Source of the DNA: Paenibacillus tyrphae
GTDB lineage: Bacteria > Bacillota > Bacilli > Paenibacillales > NBRC-103111
Assembly (NCBI RefSeq): GCF_000722545.1
Contig: NZ_JNVM01000015.1
Location: forward strand, 1 to 64,000
Direction: 5' to 3'
DNA: 64,000 nt
The notes beneath the pieces were generated by a model that was not told where the DNA came from, searched no databases, and saw only the letters and a list, made by a program, of their open reading frames with translations. The translations under genes and the position numbers were made by a program. Below are positions 42,401 through 50,031 of the stretch, piece after piece; positions within the stretch are counted from its first letter, which is position 1, and each line of letters begins with the position of its first letter.

Positions 42401-43129
42401 GATCCTGGCATTGTCCGCAGGATCGATCTTTTGCATAACGGTGAACTTAAAGTGATACCCCGTCGTGGTCGCGGTCGCATACGTATCGGCATCCGGGTAA
42501 TAATTCGCAACGCTGCGCATGTATATGCTGTGCTGTGCCGTCAGCGGAGCGGTGTTGGAGGATGCGGCGATAGCGAACTCCTCGATTCCAGGAGAGCGGT
42601 GATGGTAATCGGGCGTGATCAAGAAATTCGCCAAGCGAATGTCCACGCTCGCACCGGCCGGTACAATTTTGGATAACCGGAAAGCCAGCGCCGGATGCCA
42701 GTCCGGAGACAATTGCGTTGTCACGGCATCGAACAGGCTGTCCGCCGCTCCACCTACGGTAGATTTCACACTGGCGGCGGGAACGGCAACATTGGGCGAC
42801 CAGAAGAAGCCCGAATTGCCTAAGAAATTGTATTGATAAGGCAGCTGCACTTGAATCGTATCTCCGGCTTGCAGCTCTTCGGCGGGCGAAAATGCGAAGT
42901 GATAGACGGGGGTCTCCTTCGTATAATTTCCCGAACCGAGCCAGTAGCCGCTGTAATAAACCGTATCCTCGGCCGTAACCGAAAACTGATTGAACGAGCT
43001 GCCGCTTAAGCCGGAGCCGCTCGCCCTGGCAGGAGCGTCCCAGACCAAAGCAAGGAGCGCGGCAATAAGCGCATAAGTCATAACGATGCGCAGAGGCATA
43101 AGTTTTTTTTGTAACCAAGCTGAAACCAT
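39401..43129 (-). CDS. Large secreted S-layer-homology protein with three Big_2-like repeats
   Basis: The 1242-residue protein has a signal peptide (about 1-35). About 570 residues of beta-rich adhesin-like domains follow (recurrent GDTITV/QLPYQYN and SPGYYDFTLS patterns). Next are three tandem bacterial-Ig-like repeats of about 98 residues (ISAAPKEVRLKLGGT...YSDTVQVAVEKADVPPP), then a beta domain near 920-1045. Three SLH domains close the C-terminus (FSDMTGHWAAIYVDRLLGMG, FADRDSVPDWAKDAIADA, FTDQKDIPDWAQQAVQAT). The SLH domains should tether it to the secondary cell-wall polymer, exposing the rest. AAAGGAG is seven bases before the ATG at 43129. The ligand is unknown. Confidence 0.92.
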   Translation of the reverse strand: MVSAWLQKKLMPLRIVMTYALIAALLALVWDAPARASGSGLSGSSFNQFSVTAEDTVYYSGYWLGSGNYTKETPVYHFAFSPAEELQAGDTIQVQLPYQYNFLGNSGFFWSPNVAVPAASVKSTVGGAADSLFDAVTTQLSPDWHPALAFRLSKIVPAGASVDIRLANFLITPDYHHRSPGIEEFAIAASSNTAPLTAQHSIYMRSVANYYPDADTYATATTTGYHFKFTVMQKIDPADNARITIAFPQGMSLPASIGAYSVKINGTAASSAVVNGNQLILQPSVALPSYSGAAIDIDASAQIKNPASPGYYDFTLSTSVDPLPATRRIGIISSSGASLADNPSRDKGYISIEPTGNLRFMFTSPTILKAGDTVTVTSPPGTLLTDPSVSPGDIRLEWPSEGLELDGTAASITRLADNQLQFILPSNYYLEPDYHLVFQLPNRFDQKYGTYDMQVTTSRTTKPATVPLLIAPPTVQNFTVTAGVKWAGASQVPYAFHFQTNVPLSADDGNTVTIVFPPQIAVPSGINPSSVTVNGLPAQSVSYSGFTHILMVGIPKDIPLLGDVTVAVSANAGLTNPAPGTYSFSVFPNWDDYMKAQASIEYGTEPVVTGISAAPKEVRLKLGGTVVQQLQATARLSDGTAKDVTAAAYGTLYGSSDANVAVVTADGLLQAKREGQAIVTVTNGSYSDTVQVAVEKADVPPPTVKVTGISAAPKEVRLKLGGTIVQQLQTTARLSDGTAKDVTAATYGTLYSSSDANVANVTADGLVQAKREGRATVTVTNGSYSDTVQVAVEKADVPPPSVSVTDISAAPKAVELKLGGTVSRQLQVTVRLSDGTAKDVTAATYGTSYSSSNTTAVTVTADGLIQAKQEGQAIIAVAYGGYTAAVNVTVRAANSESSSDTNYGSSGGGTGPAPAPSTASTVPQKPQSVEREIIASRGGTVELNGVASVTIPAGALPKDGTVKVAVVKAGESPSTAGRESLGSIVEFASTTGPFVGQPLKLTLTYDASKVGAGSKPAVYYYNETFARWIYLGGSVTGNGQITAESKRFAKIAVFSTRLTSFSDMTGHWAAIYVDRLLGMGVVHGFEDGTFRPDQTVTRAQLVKMIADALALKASGTPTRFADRDSVPDWAKDAIADAVQAGIIQGYEEKGAPWFKPEQPFTRAELVVVLARILEQNSANRTKEIAGFTDQKDIPDWAQQAVQATFAKKIISGYPDGSFRPGNHVTRAEAAKMIYMLLDSLSM
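40430..41310 (-). repeat. Three tandem ~294-bp repeats coding for Big_2-like domains
   Basis: Three consecutive units of about 294 bp inside the SLH-protein gene are highly similar, with nearly the same ribosomal reading of ISAAPK, LSDGTAKDVTAA and TADGL. The unit nearest the 3' end of the gene is the most divergent. Tandem domain duplication is recent enough to be obvious at the DNA level. Confidence 0.85.
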
Positions 43130-43284
43130 TGGCATTCTCCTTTATGTGTTGGATAAATCCATTTATCAATCTACCAGCCTTCATTTAAAACTGGTTAAAA
43201 AAAATGTCTATGCGAGAATATTTTTCGACATGCGGTTAGGGGCAAGAGTGGAGCTTTGACGGAGGCTTCGTCCGGAAGGGAATT

Positions 43285-43316
43285 AAAAAACGACCGCCCG
43301 GAACGGGACAGTCGTT
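43285..43316 (-). terminator. Terminator of the MBL hydrolase gene
   Basis: AACGAC/GTCGTT with inner CCCG/CGGG pairs is followed on the minus strand by TTTTTT. Confidence 0.82.
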
Positions 43317-43326
43317 GCGTTGTGGC

Positions 43327-43962
43327 TTATAGATACGGGTTGTGCTCGCGTTCGTAGCCGATCGTCGTCCGGCTTCCGTGCCCAGGGTAGACGATCGTCT
43401 CATCCGGCAGCTTGAACAGCTTGTCATGAATCGAATCCAGCAGATCCTGCTGATCGCCGCCGGGCAGGTCGGTGCGTCCGACCGACAGCCGGAACAGCAC
43501 GTCGCCGCCGAACAGATGATTTCCATAGAGCAAGCTGACGCTTCCGGGGGAATGGCCAGGCGTATGCAGCACTTGGAAGACGAGACCGAGCAGCTTAAGC
43601 TTCTGCCTGTCGTCCAGCGCATACTCCGCCGGGTCGGTCGTGATCGGCCCGCCCAGCTCCGGCCACATCACGGAGCCGTTGCGCTTCGGGTTCGTCAGCC
43701 AGTCGGCTTCCGCATCGTGCAGGTACACGGGACAGCCCTTCAGACGCCGCACGGCGTCTACGCCTCCGATATGATCGAAATGAGCGTGCGTCAGAACGAT
43801 CGCTTCGATCTCCATGCCCTCGATCCGCTTGAGCAGCGGCTGCGGGTCCATCCCGGGATCGATGACGAAGCCGCGGTTCTCCCCAGGCAGGGAGACGAGA
43901 TAAGCGTTTGTTTGCAGCTGCCCGAGCGGGAAGGTTTCGATTTTGATTTGCTTCGTTTCCAT
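43327..43962 (-). CDS. MBL-fold metallo-hydrolase (glyoxalase II / YqgX-like)
   Basis: The 211-residue protein has the full metallo-beta-lactamase-fold metal site. THAHFDHIGG supplies two metals, HTPGHSPGS and FGGDVLF follow, and PGHGSRTT is the final histidine. Length and motifs fit the short YqgX/GloB-like hydrolases of Bacillus, probably thioester hydrolases in the cytoplasm. AAAGGAG lies ten bases before the ATG. It is 40 bp downstream of the thioredoxin-like gene and probably co-transcribed with it. Confidence 0.9.
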   Translation of the reverse strand: METKQIKIETFPLGQLQTNAYLVSLPGENRGFVIDPGMDPQPLLKRIEGMEIEAIVLTHAHFDHIGGVDAVRRLKGCPVYLHDAEADWLTNPKRNGSVMWPELGGPITTDPAEYALDDRQKLKLLGLVFQVLHTPGHSPGSVSLLYGNHLFGGDVLFRLSVGRTDLPGGDQQDLLDSIHDKLFKLPDETIVYPGHGSRTTIGYEREHNPYL

Positions 43963-44002
43963 ACGGTGACGAGCTCCTTTACATATTACGTCGGGTGTCG
44001 GA

Positions 44003-44569
44003 CTAGAATGTGGACAGCAACTCGCGCAGTTCTTTCACGATCACCGTCTGATAGCCGGTTCCTTCGCCGTACTGCTTGACCATTTCCTGACGGGCGATCT
44101 GGATTTTGTCGTTGTAATCCGGCGCTTCGCGGTCCGGGTTCTCCTGCTTGAATTTCGTCATGACCGCCTGCACATTCACCGGGCGCGGCCCCCAATGACC
44201 GAGGACGAAACCGCTGAAATCGGTAAAAATGATGATCGGAATCGCTTCTCCGCCGCCGGTCAGGAACTGAGCCATCACATCCGGATGCTCTTCCTTGATC
44301 AGCACCTCCGTCGGAATGCCGGAGATTTCGAGCGCGCGGAACACGGCAGGAACGTTGCGCACCACGTCGCCGCACCAGTCCGCCGCAAGGATAAGGCAGC
44401 GAAGATCGTCGCGGTTATTGAGCGATTCGAAAAATTCCTTGTCCTCTTCGCTTTCCCATACGAACAGATCGTACCACTCTTTGAATTTCTCCTGATTTTT
44501 CGTCATGCCGTCCGTAAACTGCTGCGGGGACAAGCCTTGGCGCAGCTTGGCGCTCAAGTTTTTGCTCAT
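44003..44569 (-). CDS. Thioredoxin-family protein with single-cysteine active site
   Basis: The 188-residue protein has a thioredoxin core around LILAADWCGDVVRNVPAVFRAL and the cis-proline region EAIPIIIFTDFSG. The usual CxxC is reduced to CGDV, so a dithiol exchange is impossible. A monothiol role, a chaperone role or bacillithiol-linked chemistry are alternatives. N- and C-terminal helical extensions are present. GAAGGAGG precedes the ATG. The terminator at 44618-44652 separates it from the DedA-NERD gene. Confidence 0.82.
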   Translation of the reverse strand: MSKNLSAKLRQGLSPQQFTDGMTKNQEKFKEWYDLFVWESEEDKEFFESLNNRDDLRCLILAADWCGDVVRNVPAVFRALEISGIPTEVLIKEEHPDVMAQFLTGGGEAIPIIIFTDFSGFVLGHWGPRPVNVQAVMTKFKQENPDREAPDYNDKIQIARQEMVKQYGEGTGYQTVIVKELRELLSTF

Positions 44570-44617
44570 AACGTTTCTCCTCCTTCGGAATGTTCACACT
44601 ATGGTTCATTGTACCAA

Positions 44618-44652
44618 AAAAAAGAGTCCGCTCCAATCAAAAGGAGACGGAC
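44618..44652 (-). terminator. Terminator of the DedA-NERD gene
   Basis: GTCCG-CTCC and GGAG-CGGAC arms are followed on the minus strand by TCTTTTTTTT. Confidence 0.85.
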
Positions 44653-44660
44653 CGGGCACG

Positions 44661-45800
44661 CTATTTGCTGTTGTCTTTGATCAATTTTTCGATGGACGCT
44701 ACCTCGGCGGCGCTTAACGTCCGCTTCGGCTTGTACGTCTTGATGTGATGGACGAGGCGGTCCAGCTTGAGCGTCGCAAAAGCAGGGCTCGTCCCGACAA
44801 GACGGCAGTTCGGGTGGGTGAAGCATACGATGCCGACCAAATCGGCCTGTATCCGGTGCTGCTTGAACAGCTCCTTCAGCACGTACTCATGCCGGTACAG
44901 CTGCGCCGTCGGATCTTGACTGTGCGGCTCGTCTTGCTTTCCGCGGTCGGAATGCGGTTTGACGCGTTCGACCCCTTGACCGGTAAAATGGATATCCCCC
45001 GACCAATGCTTCGAGTCGATATGAAACACTCCGTTGGGTCCGACCACGATATGGTCGAATTCCTGCGTACCGCCGCCTGCATGGACGCGGCGTCCGTGCA
45101 GAACGCGGTACTCCGCGCCGATATATTTGAGCTGATGGGCCGTGCTTTTCTCGCCTTCCACGCCATAGCCGTTGTTCGTGTCGGCGCGGTGGCCTTTTTT
45201 GCCGCCGGACTTTTTGCGGGTCAGCACTTTCCATAGCATATACAGCACAACAATGACGGCAACGATGATCAGAGCAGGCTTCGTATAAGGAGCGGCGGCT
45301 ACACCGATTTGCTCCCAGTTATCCCCGAGCTTCCGTCCAAGGTAAACGAACAGAATCGCCCAAGGAATCGTACCGAGAAGCGTATAGAACAAAAACTTCC
45401 ACATAGGCATCCGCGCCATGCCCGCCGGGATGGAAATCGCCTGCCGCAGCACGGGGACGAAACGGGCCAGAAACACCATGCCGGGACCGTACTTGTTGAA
45501 CCAGCCCTCCGCAATATCGAGATGCTTGCTTTTCAGATGGAGAAACTTGCCGAATTTGTTCAAGGCCGGTCTACCGCCGTAACGCCCTATCCAATACAAA
45601 ATCACTTGTTGAAACAAGCAGCCGATCGTGCCGAATACGATAGCGCCGACCAGAGATACTTCGCCGCGGGAAACCAGGTACCCTCCGTAAGCGAGGACGA
45701 TTTCGCTCGGAATCACTTCAAGCATCAAGCCCAGCAAAATTCCCCATACGCCCAGCCCTTCAATAAACAGAAGCGCCGATTGAATCAAGTCATGCAGCAT
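44661..45800 (-). CDS. DedA-family membrane protein fused to a NERD nuclease-related domain
   Basis: The 379-residue protein starts with a DedA/SNARE-associated domain (about 1-190): ALLFIEGLGVWGILLGLMLEVIPSEIVLAYGG and FLARFVPVLRQAISIPAGMARM are family hallmarks. An additional helix follows (about 180-198), then a cytoplasmic NERD domain (about 215-330). Its core EFDHIVVGPNGVFHIDSKHWSG has the D...(D/E)xK-like pattern, and GVEGE precedes it. DedA proteins move polyprenyl phosphate or phosphatidylethanolamine across the membrane; NERD is a predicted nuclease or DNA-binding fold. The combination is unusual and its purpose unknown. It is a single-gene transcription unit. Confidence 0.85.
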   Translation of the reverse strand: MLHDLIQSALLFIEGLGVWGILLGLMLEVIPSEIVLAYGGYLVSRGEVSLVGAIVFGTIGCLFQQVILYWIGRYGGRPALNKFGKFLHLKSKHLDIAEGWFNKYGPGMVFLARFVPVLRQAISIPAGMARMPMWKFLFYTLLGTIPWAILFVYLGRKLGDNWEQIGVAAAPYTKPALIIVAVIVVLYMLWKVLTRKKSGGKKGHRADTNNGYGVEGEKSTAHQLKYIGAEYRVLHGRRVHAGGGTQEFDHIVVGPNGVFHIDSKHWSGDIHFTGQGVERVKPHSDRGKQDEPHSQDPTAQLYRHEYVLKELFKQHRIQADLVGIVCFTHPNCRLVGTSPAFATLKLDRLVHHIKTYKPKRTLSAAEVASIEKLIKDNSK

Positions 45801-45857
45801 TGCTCAGCCCTCTTCCTCTCCGAATACGTATTGGTCCGTTCTCTCTCTCAACCTATC

Positions 45858-46763
45858 CTATTCTATCATAACCTCTTTCATGCCGCACCCCAGCAAATAT
45901 CGGTACAGCAGCTGCGCCGCCCGGCTTGCCTCACGCGGCTTGTGGCGGATTAAGCCGTGGCAGATCGGCTGCCTGCCGAGCAGCGCGCACTCCGCCAGCA
46001 AGCCGGCCGCCAGCTCCGCCGTTACGGCGGAACGCGGGACGAATGCAAGCGCCCAGCCACTGCATACGGCGCGCTTGATCATGTCCATCGAGGCGAATTC
46101 CGCCCGCCCCGCCGGGGCCGTACGCTGTGCGGCAAGCTGAGCCTCGGCGGCCTGCGAGTACATGCAGCGTTCGCCGAAGCCGGCGATGCGCATCCGGCGG
46201 ATCGCACTCCAGCCCTCGCGGCCGATACCCTCCGCCTCGCGCGGCGCGGCGATCCACAGCAGCTCGTCTTCGAGCAGCGGGTCGAACGTGAGATCCGCGG
46301 TGCAAGGGTCTGCGGGAACAAGCCCCATATCGGCCTTCCGCGACCGGACGGCTTCCAGCGTCTCTGCCTGAAAACCGGCTTCGACCTGCACGTCGATGTC
46401 CGGATAAGCGTCCATGAACGAGCGGAGCGGTCCCCACAGCGCAGACGCGGCGAAAGATTCCAGCACCCGCAGCCGTACGGTTCCCCGGGGAGCGCCCTCT
46501 TCGTTCATTTCTTCCTCCAGCTCGCGGCCGAGCTGCATAAACCGGCGCGCGTAGACCTCCAGCCTACGGCCCGCTTCGGTAAGCTCCACGCCGCGGGGAA
46601 GCCGGTCGAACAGCTTCTGTCCAGCCGCTTCCTCCAGCTGGCGCATTTGCGAGGTTACCGTGGACTGCACATAACCGAGCCGCTCGGCGGCTTTGCTGAA
46701 GCTTTTCTCTTCATGCACGGCTAGAAACGTCACCAAAAAACGGCCTTCCAATTTTTCAATCAT
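45858..46763 (-). CDS. LysR-family transcriptional regulator
   Basis: The 301-residue protein has the LysR winged helix (FLAVHEEKSFSKAAERLGYVQSTVTSQMRQLEEAAGQKLFDR) followed by a periplasmic-binding-type effector domain from about residue 90. It is transcribed divergently from the HPP membrane protein gene. The 182-bp space between them holds repeated TATCGATA sites. Control of the HPP gene is therefore likely. The effector is unknown. Confidence 0.9.
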   Translation of the reverse strand: MIEKLEGRFLVTFLAVHEEKSFSKAAERLGYVQSTVTSQMRQLEEAAGQKLFDRLPRGVELTEAGRRLEVYARRFMQLGRELEEEMNEEGAPRGTVRLRVLESFAASALWGPLRSFMDAYPDIDVQVEAGFQAETLEAVRSRKADMGLVPADPCTADLTFDPLLEDELLWIAAPREAEGIGREGWSAIRRMRIAGFGERCMYSQAAEAQLAAQRTAPAGRAEFASMDMIKRAVCSGWALAFVPRSAVTAELAAGLLAECALLGRQPICHGLIRHKPREASRAAQLLYRYLLGCGMKEVMIE

Positions 46764-46830
46764 ACCTTATACGAGCTCCTTCTCCACAGGTTTCGTGAAC
46801 GGTCGAAAAATTGCGGAAACAAAATATAGG

Positions 46831-46860
46831 TATCGATAAATAAAATTGATAATATCGATA
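46831..46860. promoter_or_regulatory. Repeated TATCGATA sites between lysR and HPP genes
   Basis: Two perfect palindromes TATCGATA (46831-46838 and 46853-46860) start 22 bp apart, about two helical turns, with a TTGAT half-copy between them. This is a plausible LysR-type binding region in the divergent promoter. Confidence 0.55.
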
Positions 46861-46945
46861 ACATTCGTTTCACAAATGGATCACTTTCATGCTAGCATAA
46901 CGTTAATCATTTCGTCCAGAACGACTGGATAAAGGAGAATGCCCC

Positions 46946-47434
46946 ATGAATCCATCCTCGACAACGCCGTCCGCGATGCGTAAAGGAATCGCCTACGGGC
47001 TGCAGGGAGCCGGCGCGTTCTTTGCCGTGCTGGCCGCTCTGCTGCTCGGGCAATGGAGCGAAGTCGCTCTCCTGATGGCTCCCTTCGGAGCCTCCTGCGT
47101 GCTCGCTTTTGCGGTCCCCGACAGCCCGCTTGCCCAGCCGCGCAGCATCGTCGGCGGCCATCTGCTCAGTACCGCCATCGGGCTTGTGCTGCTGCACACG
47201 GCAGGCTTTCACGCTTGGTCCGCCGCGCTTGCTCTGGGGCTGGCCATTATGGCGATGCAGTGGACGCGTACACTGCATCCGCCGGCCGGCGCCGATCCGC
47301 TCCTCGTCATGATGGCTGGTTCCGCCTGGAGCTTCTTATGGAGCCCGGTGCTGCTCGGCTCGCTGCTGATCGTTGCCGTCGCCTGGGGCTACCACTGGGT
47401 ATGCCGCCGCACGTATCCGCAGCGCTGGCTTTAA
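46946..47434 (+). CDS. HPP-family membrane protein
   Basis: The 162-residue protein has four or five transmembrane helices and the family motif LHPPAGADPLLVMM near residue 111. A cyanobacterial HPP protein is reported to transport nitrite; whether this one does cannot be told. AAAGGAG lies eight bases before the ATG. It faces the LysR gene and ends in a strong terminator. Confidence 0.85.
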   Translation: MNPSSTTPSAMRKGIAYGLQGAGAFFAVLAALLLGQWSEVALLMAPFGASCVLAFAVPDSPLAQPRSIVGGHLLSTAIGLVLLHTAGFHAWSAALALGLAIMAMQWTRTLHPPAGADPLLVMMAGSAWSFLWSPVLLGSLLIVAVAWGYHWVCRRTYPQRWL

Positions 47435-47456
47435 GCCCGGCCCATCGACAAACAAA

Positions 47457-47510
47457 AACAGGTTTCGACACGGATGCTTTGTCCGTTTGTCGAAACCTGT
47501 TTACTTTTTT
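47457..47510 (+). terminator. Terminator of the HPP gene
   Basis: AACAGGTTTCGACA and TGTCGAAACCTGTT (14 bp, perfect) plus inner CGGA/TCCG pairs are followed by ACTTTTTT. Confidence 0.92.
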
Positions 47511-47525
47511 ACATGTCAGACTTAT

Positions 47526-47541
47526 AATTGTTGTGACAATT
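47526..47541 (+). promoter_or_regulatory. Palindrome upstream of marR (candidate operator)
   Basis: AATTGT-TGTG-ACAATT is a perfect six-base inverted repeat with a four-base centre, 26 bp before the MarR start. Autoregulation of the marR-MFS operon is the likely function. Confidence 0.6.
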
Positions 47542-47567
47542 AATTTGGAATAAAGGAAGTGTTGCGA

Positions 47568-48017
47568 TTGAATTCTAACCTGCACGAATGGTCGATCGGC
47601 TTCATTATCGGCCAAACGCACCGGAAGATGCTGAACGTATTGACTTCGCGGCTGAAAGAGCACGACATGACGCCGGAACAGTTTTCGGTATTGTGCCGCT
47701 TGCATGAATCGGACGGCATCAGCCAGAAAGAAATCGCCGACCGTACGGTGAAAGATCAGCCTACGACCGCTCGCATCCTGGACTGTCTGATCCGCAAAGA
47801 ACTGGTGCGCAAGCAAACGAGCACGACGGACCGGAGATCGTTTCTCGTCTATCTGACGGAGCAAGGCCGGCATAAGCTCCAAGTGCTGATGCCGATCGAA
47901 CGGCAAACGCTCGAAGACATTTTCTCTTGGATGTCCGAATCGGAGCTCGAAGCCTTCAGACAGACTCATTTTCGGCTGATCGCCCATCTGGATACTCTAC
48001 TGAAACTTCAAGACTAG
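47568..48017 (+). CDS. MarR-family transcriptional regulator
   Basis: The 149-residue protein is a MarR winged-helix regulator (MTPEQFSVLCRLHESDGISQKEIADRTVKDQPTTARILDCLIRKELV, with the DRRSFLVYLTEQG wing). A TTG start at 47568 has AAAGGA ten bases upstream, a better spacing than earlier GTG or TTG codons. The MFS gene starts 12 bp after its stop, so the pair forms a self-regulated export operon. Confidence 0.9.
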   Translation: MNSNLHEWSIGFIIGQTHRKMLNVLTSRLKEHDMTPEQFSVLCRLHESDGISQKEIADRTVKDQPTTARILDCLIRKELVRKQTSTTDRRSFLVYLTEQGRHKLQVLMPIERQTLEDIFSWMSESELEAFRQTHFRLIAHLDTLLKLQD

Positions 48018-48029
48018 GAGAACCGCTTC

Positions 48030-49238
48030 ATGAAGGAACAACACGACATACCCGCTTCAAAATTATGGACCCGGGACTTCGTCCTGCTTACGGTCAGCAA
48101 TTTATTTTTGTATTTGAATCTGCAAATGATCACTCCGTCGCTGCCCGCCTATGTCACCGAACAGTTCGGGGCGGGCCAGTGGACGGTCAGTCTGGTCATC
48201 AGCCTGTTCGCTTTAGCGGCCATCGTCACCCGCTTCTTCGCCGGCGCCTGGCTTAAACGCGGGCGGACCACGCTTATCCTGCTGCTCGGCCTTACCGTCT
48301 ATATGCTGGCAACGGCGAGCTATTATGCCGCCGGAACGCTGGCTTTATTTCTGCTCATCCGCATCTTGTACGGCATCGGATTCGGCGTGTCCAGCACAGC
48401 GTTCGGCACGATGGTGTCCGATATCATTCCAATCCGGCGGATGGGCGAAGGGATGGGCTACTTCGGCCTGTCGACGAGCCTGTCGATGTCGGTCGCGCCG
48501 GTTATCGGGCTGTGGCTGCTCGGCAGCTACGGGTTCAGCACGCTGATCCTCGTCTCGACGCTGCTCGCGATCCTGATTATTCCGCTGTCGCTGCTGATCC
48601 GCAGCACCCCATCCGCTTCGAAGCCGGCGGCCGCCCCTTCACTGGCCGCTGCACCGGATACGCGCGGAACGTACAGACGGGTGGCGCTGCCCTGTTTTCT
48701 GAACATGCTGCTCTCGATTACGTACGGGGGCTTGATCAGCTACCTCGCCTTGTTCGGCAAAGAGGTACATATCGGGAACGTCGGCTGGTTCTTTCTATGC
48801 AACGCCGGAGCGGTGCTGCTGGTTCGCCCGGTCGCCGGCAAAATTTTCGATAAAAAAGGCCATTTCGCCGTCCTGCCTCCCGGCGCGCTCATGGTAGCCG
48901 TCGGACTCGTATTGCTATCCTATACATCCGGCATGACCGGACTTCTCGCCTCGGCGTTGTGCTACGGTATCGGCTACGGCATTTTGCAGCCTTCGCTGCA
49001 GGCCTGGACCGTGAAGCAGGTAAGCCCGGAAATGCGTGGTACAGCGAACGGAACGTTCTACAACTCGATCGACCTCGGGATCGCGCTCGGCTCCCTGCTG
49101 CTGGGCGGCATCGCTTCGGGGACAAGCTATTCCACGATGTATCTGCTGTCGGCGCTGGCGATGCTTCTGTTTCTGGCCATCTACGTCTCGGGTACGCTGG
49201 TCAAAGGCAAGCCCCAAGCCCCCGCGCTGCGTAAATAA
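48030..49238 (+). CDS. MFS transporter (drug-efflux type)
   Basis: The 402-residue protein has twelve predicted helices. The loop FFAGAWLKRGRTTLILLLG replaces the canonical GxLaDrxGrkxxl, and TYGGLISYLALFGKE begins the second half. It is similar to Bacillus YfkF/YttB-type exporters. AGGAG lies nine bases before the ATG. Co-transcription with a MarR regulator suggests efflux of a toxic compound; the substrate is unknown. Confidence 0.87.
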   Translation: MKEQHDIPASKLWTRDFVLLTVSNLFLYLNLQMITPSLPAYVTEQFGAGQWTVSLVISLFALAAIVTRFFAGAWLKRGRTTLILLLGLTVYMLATASYYAAGTLALFLLIRILYGIGFGVSSTAFGTMVSDIIPIRRMGEGMGYFGLSTSLSMSVAPVIGLWLLGSYGFSTLILVSTLLAILIIPLSLLIRSTPSASKPAAAPSLAAAPDTRGTYRRVALPCFLNMLLSITYGGLISYLALFGKEVHIGNVGWFFLCNAGAVLLVRPVAGKIFDKKGHFAVLPPGALMVAVGLVLLSYTSGMTGLLASALCYGIGYGILQPSLQAWTVKQVSPEMRGTANGTFYNSIDLGIALGSLLLGGIASGTSYSTMYLLSALAMLLFLAIYVSGTLVKGKPQAPALRK

Positions 49239-49269
49239 CCGAGTGCCGCAATTGAGTTGCCTGCACCAA

Positions 49270-49320
49270 AAGGATCGCCTTCTATTCGGCCAACAGCCGG
49301 GAGGGCGATCCTTCCTTTTA
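49270..49320 (+). terminator. Terminator of the marR-MFS operon
   Basis: AAGGATCGCC and GGCGATCCTT (10 bp, perfect) plus an inner CGGC/GCCG stem are followed by CCTTTT. Confidence 0.88.
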
Positions 49321-49482
49321 TCCATGCTTACAGGATGGCTAGGAACGTTCCTCAACGGTCGTGGTCAAACGAATCGCCCCGTCGTCTTTTCCAAGCGCTT
49401 CCCGGTTTGAAACCGATCCTGCATGTTCAGACAAGCACTCGAATATACTCGTACAAACGATCCGAAACCGAAGGGGATGCCG

Positions 49483-49941
49483 ATGACGAAGGTATATGTG
49501 CTGAGCCAAAAGGGACTGAAGGGATTGAAAATCGGAGCCGCCGCCGTGCTGCTGGCCGGTGCCGCGCTGCTCTTCTGGGAACGCGAAACGATCCGGGCCG
49601 CGATGAGCCCTTCCGGACCCGAACGGACGATCCAGCTCGTGACCGGCGAGTTCAAATCGACGACATCGGACGGCAAAACGATCGAAGCTTACCGCTGGGA
49701 CCCGGGCACAATCTATATGAAGAAAGGCGAGCGCATCCGGCTCAGCATCTACGGCGTCAACGGCGCCAGCCATCCTTTTATCATCGAAGGCCTTAACATC
49801 AAAGGAGAGGTAAAAAAAGGAAAAGAAACCGTCATTTCCTTTCGCGCCTCGAAACCGGGCATCTACCGGATCATCTGCTTGACCCATCCCGATACGGCGC
49901 ACAACGGACCGATGGTCGGCTACCTGGTCATCGACGAGTAG
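49483..49941 (+). CDS. Membrane-anchored cupredoxin-like protein
   Basis: The 152-residue protein has one N-terminal anchor (about 12-30) and a beta-sandwich with a type-1 copper pattern: His in GASHPFII, then Cys in RIICLTHPDT, the following His, and Met in GPMVGYLVI. It should sit outside the membrane and carry electrons or copper; no partner oxidase is adjacent. AAGGGG is six bases before the ATG at 49483. The nearest upstream gene is separated by a terminator. Confidence 0.8.
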   Translation: MTKVYVLSQKGLKGLKIGAAAVLLAGAALLFWERETIRAAMSPSGPERTIQLVTGEFKSTTSDGKTIEAYRWDPGTIYMKKGERIRLSIYGVNGASHPFIIEGLNIKGEVKKGKETVISFRASKPGIYRIICLTHPDTAHNGPMVGYLVIDE

Positions 49942-50031
49942 ACGCCGCCCCTTTTTCAAAATCCGCCGTCGCCAGTACCCGCCCGCCCTTCTTCCGCATA
50001 GCATAATGGCAGGAAGGAGATGCCGCTATCG

